DNA of 64,000 nt from contig NC_067305.1 in NCBI RefSeq assembly GCF_020740795.1, forward strand, positions 3,596,001 through 3,660,000, written 5' to 3'. Under the pieces are notes generated by a model, which was not told where the DNA came from, searched no databases, and saw only the letters and a list, made by a program, of their open reading frames with translations. The position numbers and the translations under genes were made by a program. Shown one piece after another: positions 11,988 through 64,000 of this stretch; positions within the stretch are counted from its first letter, which is position 1; each line of letters begins with the position of its first letter. This DNA comes from Apus apus (lineage: Eukaryota > Chordata > Aves > Apodiformes > Apodidae).

Positions 11988-14900
11988 CAAAGATCCTCCC
12001 TCCCTCCTTGGCACCTTCCTCAGCCAAGGGATTTTTCAGTCTCTTCTGGCACTTTCTCAGCTTGGCTACAAATATTGTTTGCAAAAAAATGCCTGGTCAC
12101 CTTTGAGTCCTGTTCCTCAGGGAGAAGAGGGACAGAAGAGATGTCCCTCCATTCCTCACAAACACCAGGACTTCTCCACCCACCAGACAAAGAGTTTTCT
12201 AAGTGTTGTTAAAGCATCTGGGAGTTTGAGCAGCATCTTTTGAACAGAAAGGCCAGAACATGAGAGTCAAGAACCAGTTTTTTAGAAGTGCAGTTCTCTG
12301 GGAATTGTATTCCTAAACATTTTTAAGATCCTTTCTTTTGTCTCACAGCTGTAGCACATTTTCTCTTTGCTTTTCTTTCAGCTGAAGAAGCAAAGACCAT
12401 TAATTCCTTTGTTCCTGGCCGGGAAGGAGCCGTTGGTGCCACCAGCTGCTTTGCTGCCCAAATCACACACCTGATGTCACTTTGCTCCAGCTCTCTGCTC
12501 TGTCCTGCACTTGCTGGGCCAGGGGTGGCCAGGCAGATCCATTGGGGCTTATTGTCCCTGGGAAGCTTCACTTGGAATTTTGCTGGAATGGGAGAAGGTT
12601 GGTGGTGTTTGCCTTGTGAGATGCGGTGGATCTGCAGCTGCAGGTAGGACCAGTCTCTTAGCAGTAGCCCTCCCAACCCATTCTGCTTTGCCTTGGCCCT
12701 CCTCCATCTTCTCCCAAGATGTTTTTCCTTTTCCACTGCTTGTCCTGCTGGCAGGGAGGGCTGGGGGTTGAAATGTCTGTGTCTCACCCCCCAGCTCCAG
12801 GTTGGTTGCTGCCAGGAAGCGCTGGGGCACCAGCTTCTTCCAGAGCCTGCAGGAGGGGTTTGGTGGGGGTGTGGAAAAGCTCCTGTAGATCCAGCTCTGT
12901 CCTGGAGGTGGTGGTGACCACAGGGCAGCCAGGGAGACCCCCTAGTGCCACCTAAAGTCACAGGGAGCTCCCGGGGATGGGAAGCATGGCACCAATCCCC
13001 TGCCAGCTTCCTGAGCTCCCCACCCCCTGGCATTGCTTCTCCAAAGGTGACTTTTCAACATCTCCTCCCCAGCCCTTAAAAATATCCCCTGGGTAATTCC
13101 TGCAGGGCCTATTGGGGGTGTGGGGGGGGGGCTGGGGGTTTATATATCATTTGCTCCTTTTTTTTTTTGGTCATTTGCATTGTATTTCTGGCTGTGTGAC
13201 TCAGTGAGGTGCTGTGTGCCTTGACTCTGATCTCCAGGCCAGTCTGTAGGAAGGGTTTGCACCTCACCCCCAAGGCAACTGCTCCTGGAGCTGGTTTCAT
13301 TGTAGTTTTTGGAGGAAGTGAATAGAGATGCATCTTATGCTGAAATTTCACCATCTCTTCCTCTCCCACAATCTCAGAGAATATGTATAAACCTCTGCTG
13401 TGTCCTCTTCTGTCTGTTAAATGCAGTATGGAAAATGTTATTTCAGTTTTCTCTATTTTTAAGTGATTGTGTGAATTAAGAAACTAAGCAGAAGGTCTCT
13501 CTGCTGCTGCTGCTGGTTCACTTGGTGTCACCGTGTCCTTTTTGGGGGTCTGGTGGCTGCAGGTCCCTGGTAAGGGGCTTGGTTGTGTTTCTTCTTCCCC
13601 AGATGTTGACAGGAATGCTGGAGGGGCCAGCACCTTCCTGCCTGGAATAACAGCTTGGTTTGGAACGTAGTGGAGATGCCTTCAAAGAATCTGGCCTTGC
13701 TGAGATGTCTTGATGTGATTGTGCCACGATAAGTTGTGTTAGGAAGCTGGGGGCAAGTTTCATTGAGACAATTCCCTTTGCTTTCTGGCAGGGAGGAATT
13801 GTAAGGGACTGAATTAAAAGTAGGAACCACAAATGCACATTTCCACTGGATTGCTTTGTCTGTCCCTTGTTGTTTTTGTCTGGGTTTGGCCAAGGAAAGT
13901 GGGGGAAGTTGCTCTGGTTTGGTCCTGTCTGAGAAGCAGCTGAAGCCAGAGCAGGAGCTCCTTAGCAAAACAGACCCAAAGCATTTGAGTGGGGTTAAAT
14001 GAACAGCACAGTCAAGGTCTCATTGTTCCCCCTTTAGCCACACTTGTCTTTAAAAGGGGGATATGCCCTTGTTTTAATGGTGAATCTAGAAATGCAGGAA
14101 CTCCAGTGGAGCCTGGGAGCTCTGCAGCCTCCTCCAGGCATCTCCACTGGCACAGGAAGGCACCAGAATCCCCCCTTTCCTTCCTTCCACTGAGGCTCAG
14201 CACCCACAGACACCTCCTCAGCCTTCAACGGGGCAGTTCTTGCCCTAAAATATGCCCACCCCTGTCTCCAGGGAGATCCCAGAACATGGGTGTGCTGCCC
14301 CCATCCCTGCTGTGGGGCTGATGGTTGTTCTGCTGGGAAGTGCTTGGTTGTCCCAGCCAGAAGGAGATGGAAGGAGGGTCCAGTGGAAGTGGAACCTGAA
14401 TTAGTCATGTTCAGATTAGTCATGTTCAGATTAGTCATGTTTAGCAATTTCCTGAACAACACCTTACATGTGGCTCAGGCAGAATTTTATGTATTTAAAG
14501 GAAAGAGTTGGGTTTTTTTTTTTTAATCAGTTGGACACAATTATTATTTTTTGTTTTAAAAAGGGGTTTATTATCCTCAGTAAGCCTGGGATAAAGCCCT
14601 TGTGTAACCTGTTAATCTAGGAGTGCCATCTGCATGCATGTGTGTGCCTGTGTGGATGTAGCACTGTGTCCATGCCCAGATGGATGGAGCCCCAAACTCT
14701 CTTAATCAGGGATCTCTCTTTAATGACAGGAACTATGGCTCTTGTTCTCTCTCGAGATAAAAGGCAGGATGAGATGGCAAGAGGGGTGTTTGATCTCAGT
14801 ACAAAGTGCAGGGGGATCCAGAGTTATCACCCCTGTGTCTAGAGGGCTGGGCAGATAAGAAGGCAGGAGAAAAACAGGCAGATGAATGATGGGCTGGGGT

Positions 14901-16861
14901 GGATTGTTCCATGGCTGGAACGAGCAGAGTGTTAATAAACAACTGGAGAGCTGCTGTTTGGGCTTCAGCCACCTCCCCAGATTTGAAAGGATCTAGTGAT
15001 TTGATTTGATTGTGCATAGTTAGGCAGAGCCAGTGTGTGCCTGGGTGAAGCTCAGAGCTCTCCCTGCCCTGTTTGAACTGCTCATGGCTGGAGGGATCTG
15101 CCCTGGGGAGACACCAGGACAGAGTTTTCCTCAACTTCTTCCCAATTCTCTGTCGTTTATCTGCTGTATCCTAAGTGTGACTAAAAGACACGTCCCCCCC
15201 TTCCACTCCAGAGGTGTTCTGAGCACAGGGCTGTGCCTTGCCCTCCTCCCCACACACTGGTCAGAGGTGAAGCCATCTCCTCCAAGGCTGTTGAACATCT
15301 CAAACAAGGAATTCCAGCTCAGGCAAAAGCAACACTTGGGATTCAGACTCAGATTTATCCTTTGGTTTCCCCCCATTGGCAGAGTCCAATCCCACTGTTA
15401 ACCAAGAGGTCCATGTGTGCAGAGAGAGCCCCGTGGTTGGTCCAGATGGTTTTGGTGATGGGGACACTGGGATGTGCAGGATCCATCCCTGCTGAGCCTG
15501 GTTCAGCCCCAGCAGTGTCTGCCAGCCCAGGAGGGGAGCAGCCAGGACAGCTCTGCCAGGCTGAGGACAGTCCTTGGAGGTGGTGGAGACAAAGGTGTTG
15601 GGGGGATGCTTGTTGCATGTATAAGGGGGGGTCACCAGGGAACAGGGCTCCTCTCCAGGCTGGTGGGGTGTTTGATAGGAAGGCCAACAGCTGCCACGTG
15701 GCTCTGGGATGGCTCCAGTTGCTCTGGGAGCTGCTGTTGGATGAGCTGGGGGAACGTGCCAAGAACGGGAGGGACGTGAGCAGTTGGTGGCAAGAAAGTG
15801 GTAGCCAGGGGTGGGCTTCTCCTTCAGACCCTTCAAGCAGGAGGGACTGAAGCTGAGATGCAAGGAGGGGAAGCTGTGATGGTTCCAGCTTCCATCATGC
15901 TCCAGTGTGGGATTTGCTGCTGGCAAGGGAGCAAATTTGCTTCTGTGCTGGGCAGGGGCTGTGGTGTCTGTTCAGGAGCCTGTTGTGACACTGGAGGAAC
16001 TCCTGGTTTCTTTGGAAATTTGGGAGCAGTCTCCCCCCCTCTCCCTTTCCCAACAGCTGAACTCATTGAGCTAGTCAGACAATTTTCTCAGTGCCTACCA
16101 GGGTATTTACTTTTTCCATTTCACTTCTGTGTCTGTTCAGTTACTGACTTGAAATTTGCAACCATCTTATTTAGGAGAAGGAATTGGTTTCTCATTCTGT
16201 TCCTGCTTCCCTTGATATAATTAGAGCATATTGCAACATGAAGACTTTCTCCTGGCCTGGGAACTGCTTTGCCACTTGAGTAATTCTGTAAACCAAGAAA
16301 GGCTTTTCCTTTTCCTCTGGAATGTAAATTACATCTACTTGAAAGTCTTTGTTCTGCTGGGGGGGGGGAACTGAAGGGGCTCTTGGTTTAGGTTTGTGCA
16401 GAGGCTTTTGCAAACCAGTCCCTTAGAGATTTGCCATCCAGGCTGTTGGAAATGAGTGATGCATGAGCTGGTTTTGCCTGGTGTGGTGTAAATGAGAGTG
16501 GGGACAGACCTGCTCCCTCCCAGCCCTGCTGCTCTGAGCCCACCCACCAGCTCCAGGCTGCCCTGGGAGGGTCTGGGTGCCCCTCATGGACCCACAGGGG
16601 GTCCCGTGGCAGATGGAGGGACAGACACAGTGTCCTCAGGGGCCTCCCAGCAGCTGCACTGGAGCAGAGGGAGGGTAATTCAGGATGGACCTTTGGCTGC
16701 AGCATCAGTAGGTTCCTGCTGGGAACCTCCCCCCAGGGGTCCTGGGGGTGGGACCAGTGTTGGTCAGGGCCAAGGTCACCTCAAAATCCTGCCAAGGCTC
16801 TTCCTGGCTGAACCTGCTGCTGTGGGATGCTGCTCCTCAGAGCATCCACTGACATACAGAG
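11988..16861. other. Intergenic, no gene seen
   Basis: Long open frames here (for example 12323-13033 on the minus strand) have no recognisable domain and no coding character. A G-run cluster at about 13111-13139 could form a quadruplex. A 15-bp tandem repeat is listed separately. Nothing else is seen. Confidence 0.55.
14401..14445. repeat. 15-bp tandem repeat, three copies
   Basis: ttagtcatgttcaga repeated almost perfectly three times. Short minisatellite in intergenic DNA. Confidence 0.9.
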
Positions 16862-17108
16862 AGACATGGATTGGTTTGGGTGTGAAGGGACCTCAAAGAT
16901 CATCCAGTCCCAGCCCCTGTGTGGGCAGGGACACCTCCCACCAGCCCAGGCTGCTCCAAGCCCCATCCAACCTGCCTTTCAACACTGCCAGGGATGGGGC
17001 AGCCACAGCTTCCCTGGGCAACCTGGGCCAGGCTCTCACCACCCTCACACTCCAGAATTTCCTCCTCATGTCTCACCTCAATCTCCCCTCTTCCAGTTTT
17101 CATCCACT
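16862..17108 (-). mobile_element. CR1 3' fragment (-)
   Basis: Reverse-complement CR1: gggacctcaaagatcatcca, gggcagggacacctcccacc, cagggatggggcagccacag, ending in cctcttccagttttcatcca. About 245 bp. Confidence 0.95.
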
Positions 17109-17239
17109 GTTCACAGAACTGCCTGGACATCCTCGTCTACATGGGACATGCTTATAATCCAAGAAGTTTATCTTTTTCTCCTCTGCCCTCAGGTTGTTGC
17201 TGTTTGGTGGTTGCTTGGCTACCCCCTCTCCATCTATCA

Positions 17240-17293
17240 TGTCGGGTTGACAGTTGGACTTGATCTTAGAGGTCTTTTCCAACCTTGATGATT
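17240..17293 (+). mobile_element. CR1 3' tip (+), adjoining an inverted copy
   Basis: gttggacttgatcttagagg and cttttccaaccttgatgatt, a short CR1 end in sense orientation, immediately followed by a CR1 fragment in the opposite orientation. Confidence 0.65.
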
Positions 17294-17560
17294 AACCCAA
17301 CTCCATCCAGTCCTGTGTCCCTCAGCACCACATCTCCAGGGCTTGGAAACCCCTCCAGGGGTGGGGATTCCACCCACCTCCCTGGGCAACCTGGGCCAGG
17401 GTTTGAGAGCCCTTTCAGGGAAGAAGTTTCTCCTAACATCCAATCTAAACCTCCCCTGGGCAACTTGGGGCCCTTTTGCCTTTTTCTAGCATTTACCATG
17501 AGGGACAAGAGACCAACCTCCCCCTCACTCCAACCTCCTCTCAGGAGGAGCAAAGCCCTG
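17294..17560 (-). mobile_element. CR1 fragment of a different subfamily (-)
   Basis: agcaccacatctccagggct, ggggattccacccacctccc, tctcctaacatccaatctaa and gagggacaagagaccaacct match the reverse complement of a CR1 subfamily distinct from the octamer-ended copies elsewhere. It lies just beyond the inferred PTPRS poly(A) site. Confidence 0.8.
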
Positions 17561-17794
17561 GCTGCTTCTGCACCTAAACTGGCAGGAAGCACCCACCTGT
17601 GCCACTGCAGCCATTGGCCCAAAACCTCTCACAGGAGCTTATTTCTTTGTAACCTCATGTTTGGCTGCTAAAGGTGCCTATTTTTTTAGGAGCACAGCAG
17701 AGAGACAACAACCTGGGCAGCAGCAAGAAGGGTGTTACAGTCTGGGTGTCACACACACCAACTGCTCCTCCCAACAAACAGGTTTCCAGCCAAA

Positions 17795-20113
17795 GCCTTT
17801 CAGACAATCTTCCTTTAATACAAAGTCAATATATCTACATACACAGTGGTATGAAAACCACTTAACTGTTTCAGTTTGAAATAAACAGTGTGAAAGCAAC
17901 AGCACTTTGCTCTCATACAAAAAAAAAAAAAAATTTAAAATAAAAACCAAACCTTCCCTCCCTCCCCCCCCCCCACCTTGTCCAGTAAGATTTTGCTGCA
18001 ACATACTTAAAAATTTGGGCAACTTTCACACAAATAAGAAGTAAAATCTTGAAGAAGCCTTTCATTTGTTTCTCTTTTTTTTTTTTTTTTCCTTTTTTCT
18101 CCTCAGTTAAAGACAGGAACCAAGGTTGTGGTGGGGTTTCCTGGGTAGCACTTGATGGCCATGATTACCCCTTCTAGAAAAATAAAATGAAACTAAAAAA
18201 AAAAAAAAACCAACCCAAAAGAAGTCACAGGCAAGCAGTGTTCAGGGCAGTGTCTTTTCCAAGACAGGCTGTCCTCTGTGCACTTCTGCAAGAAACCTCC
18301 TAGTCATGGACACTTGCAAGAGCATTTATATCTACAACCAGCACATGGACAGACTTGGGTTGTTACCTACAATACAGCTTTGATGTTTAAAAAAAAAAAA
18401 ATAACCAAACCCACCTCTCTGTGTGTGCTGCCACAGCCCCCACATCACTGTCCTTCTGTCTTCAGCAAGACACTGGGATTGGTTTATCTCCCAGTTCACC
18501 TCTGGTAAGATCCCAGCTGAAGGGCAGGGGGTGGCACTGCTGCCATGGCCAGGCCTGCCTGCCCCCCCACCCCTGCCAGGGACACCTGATATGTCTTTAA
18601 AAAAAAACCAAAAACAACCCAAAAAATAAAATAATATCCAGAAAGGACATTTTTGTTGTTGTTCTTCTTACATGAGCAAGTTAAACCTTTTAAATGGTAG
18701 AAAAGCAATATGTAGAAGTAGCAATTTGCACTGCATTTTGATATATCACAGCCATTACACGTAACATTTCTACAGTGAAAAAATAGACTTGTCTTTGAAC
18801 AGAATATGAACAAATAAGCAAATTTTTTTTTTGTTTTAAATTCATCGACTGATATTCTTTTGTCTTTTTTTTTTTAAAAAAAAAGGAAAAAAATTACACT
18901 ATTAAAAAAAAAAGAAAGGTAATGTCACTTGTTACAGTTACATCAATACTTTAAAGAAAGCCACTCACAGTCTGTGCTGCTGACTGCATCTCACTGGGTG
19001 ACATCTGTCCAGCTGGGGCAGGGTGGTGGCTGTGCCAGTGGCCTTGAGGGGACATGGGACAGTCCTGAGAGTATCTGCATGGCTCCCGGGGAGGGGAGGG
19101 CTGGCAGCAGGGAAGGGGGTGCCCAGTGGGGATCAGTTTCTCAGGGGGGGCTCCTCTGGGAGCTGCTCCTGCAGCAGGACCTGTGGGCAGAGCTGTGTGT
19201 GGCACAGGGGGTGTGCAATGAGGGTGGGAAGTGGGGGGGGGGGCTGCCTTTTTTTGAGGGGGGGGATGTCCCAGCCCTGCTCCAGTGGATGCCTTGGTGG
19301 TAGCTGGAGGTGCTGAAAGGGGGAACAGAACCAGCAAAGCCAGCTCAGGGGAGCTGCTGCCACCTCTACCTGTCCCTGTGCAAGGGGAGGGGCTGCACCA
19401 CCCAGCTCTGGGGTTTCTCTCTTCCTCTCTCTCAAGTAGCCTAAAAAATAAATTTTGGAATTAGAAGAAATGAGGAATGTTCCAAGTATTCAAAAATGTG
19501 AGCTATAAAACCTGTGGCATGGCAGGGGCATTCAGTGAATGCTGTCTGCAAGGTGCCTGTGAGCCCAGAATCATCCCACTCTTGCTACTGGGGTTATTAA
19601 GACTCCAGCTCGAAACTCGTGACCAAAGTGTTGAGATTTAGTTCCTTGTTTCTGTTTTCATCTTTTACAGAACACCTTCAATTCTGCAAGTGACTTCTTT
19701 TAAAGACTGCCAACTATATTAGTAAATAAACTGAACTCTAATGATGTAACCCAAGTCGGTTTCCTTCCCTTCTCCAGCAGTGAGGGTTCACAAGGTGTGT
19801 TTTAGCTTTTGGATCTGGTTCATGATGTCCAAACATCCTCCACAGCAAACACCACTTGAGGTAACAAGAGCAGTTCACCACTTAAAGCAAGTCCTTCAGC
19901 TACCTCCTGAGCTGCCTCTTCACAGTCCAGGTTACAACATGGAGTTCCTGAAGGGGTGTTCCTTTCAGTCCTTTCCCCCTGCTCCCCAATGCATTGTCCA
20001 GATGAAAAGGTACTTCTTCTGATTCAGTTTTGTAAGTTCAAGCGCTCCTCCTGGGTCAGAAGAGGCCTTCCAGGACTTAAGTGGTTGGTAGAGTCTGCAC
20101 AACAGATGGCTTT
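17795..20113 (-). other. PTPRS: PTPRS 3' UTR (about 2.3 kb, end inferred)
   Basis: From the TAA down to the first plausible poly(A) site. On the transcript strand it is U-rich with several long T/A homopolymer runs (for example around 18070-18095, 18190-18210, 18825-18915) and a C-rich middle. No intron-like signals or coding frame are seen. No canonical AATAAA occurs on this strand in the interval, so the length is inferred from the ATTAAA near its end. Confidence 0.6.
17814..17819 (-). terminator. Putative PTPRS poly(A) signal ATTAAA
   Basis: ATTAAA on the minus strand, followed at 15-25 nt by a suitable cleavage zone and then by a GU-rich stretch (TGTTTGTTGGG and TTGGTGTGTGTG, about 17745-17785). 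I found no other canonical or ATTAAA signal on this strand between the stop codon and here. Confidence 0.55.
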
Positions 20114-63218
<43,105 letters not shown>

Positions 63219-64000
63219 CTGACACAGAGAAGGAGCCGACGGGGCACAGGAGGCAAGATCAGAGACAGGAGAAGCCACATTAACTTGACCAATTAGAAGA
63301 CTCCTACCCTGTTTTCTTCCAAGTCTTTGTGTGAAGAGTATGTCAGCAGCAAAGTGCAACACTGCACAGTGGGTAGACCCTTCTCTTAAAGCAGGGGAGG
63401 GTTAAATCCCACTGCATGATTAGAGCATACCCAGAGCTGCTGGAAATGGAAGAATCCTACTGGATCATATGCTTCTTTCTTGGCAGCCCTTCCCACTAAT
63501 CCCCAGTATGAGAAGATTCTGGAAGTAGGAAGCCCATGAGCAGCCTGTTCAGGACACAGGGTTTCCTCACCAGCACCCCATGCCATAAGCAGAGCACCCA
63601 AAAACATACTGGGTGACAACCTGTAATAAACCAGCTTTGTTCTCAGCTCAACACATCTGCTGTGACAAGGAGGGCTTTGTTTTGCTCCCCTTTTAGAAAA
63701 AGGCAAAAAATAAGGCTCATTCCCCAGTCATCTTGGGGAAGGTAATTTCTGGGTACTTAAGAAGAGTTAAGCTTCACCACTGCCTGGGCAGTGAGCATTT
63801 TTAGGTCTATTAAAGACATTTAGGAACTGAAAAAAATAAGGTATTTCACTTTGAAGCACGGCACAGCAGAAATGGATTCTCTTCCTGTAACTGCTTGCCT
63901 CACCACCCATTTAAGCAACAACCTTTCCGAGACAAAACAGATCAGAAATCATGCACCAGGCGCTCTGGCTCCAGGATTGAGCTTCCTCCCTGAAGGTTAC
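63219..64000 (-). other. PTPRS intron 5' of FN3 repeat 3 (incomplete)
   Basis: From the acceptor of the first exon to the window edge. No FN3 repeat 2 sequence or repeat element is recognised here. Confidence 0.7.

Noticed and set aside
12323..13033. Minus-strand open frame of 236 codons in intergenic DNA
   Set aside because: Low-complexity composition rich in Pro, Gly, Arg and Trp, no recognisable domain, no splice framing and other frames are also open in this GC-rich stretch.
15233..15926. Overlapping open frames of about 205 codons on both strands
   Set aside because: Both strands open over the same GC-rich interval, no domain, composition not protein-like.

Overview
The window is vertebrate genomic DNA, almost certainly from a bird. 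It carries many 3' fragments of the CR1 non-LTR retrotransposon, several ending in the ATTCTATG-type octamer repeat typical of avian CR1, plus one solo LTR. The only gene that can be read with certainty is a split gene on the minus strand with 27 recognisable coding exons and conventional splice sites. All exons join in one open frame of 1,418 codons plus a stop.

The gene is PTPRS (receptor-type protein tyrosine phosphatase sigma, LAR/type IIa family). Transcription runs from right to left. The window enters the gene inside the third fibronectin type III (FN3) repeat at 63218 and follows it to the stop codon at 20114-20116; the Ig domains, FN3 repeats 1-2 and the promoter lie beyond 64000. 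In transcript order the parts are: FN3 repeats 3-8 (63218-45530), the membrane-proximal cleavage region (45128-44614), the transmembrane segment (42898-42741), a juxtamembrane segment with two small optional-looking exons (41725-33460), the catalytic phosphatase domain D1 (30912-24088), and the second, catalytically altered domain D2 (23648-20114). A 3' UTR of about 2.3 kb probably ends near 17795.

The left 17.8 kb shows no protein-coding gene I can defend. It holds CR1 fragments, AT-rich blocks with homeobox-like motifs that look like conserved noncoding elements, and at 1-3360 sequence resembling the 3' end of a plus-strand transcript. In human, KDM4B lies tail-to-tail with PTPRS, so that gene is the obvious candidate, but nothing here proves it.

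The most interesting observations concern alternative splicing. There is an apparently unrecognised 75-nt symmetric (phase 1/1) candidate cassette exon at 60111-60185 between FN3 repeats 3 and 4, with a strong acceptor, a strong donor and a downstream RBFOX-type GCATG. There are also exons of 12, 27 and 48 nt, a GC-AG intron, a tandem CAGCAG acceptor, and a run of phase-1 exons that lets FN3 repeats 4-7 be skipped as a block. Inverted CR1 copies flank exons 4-6.
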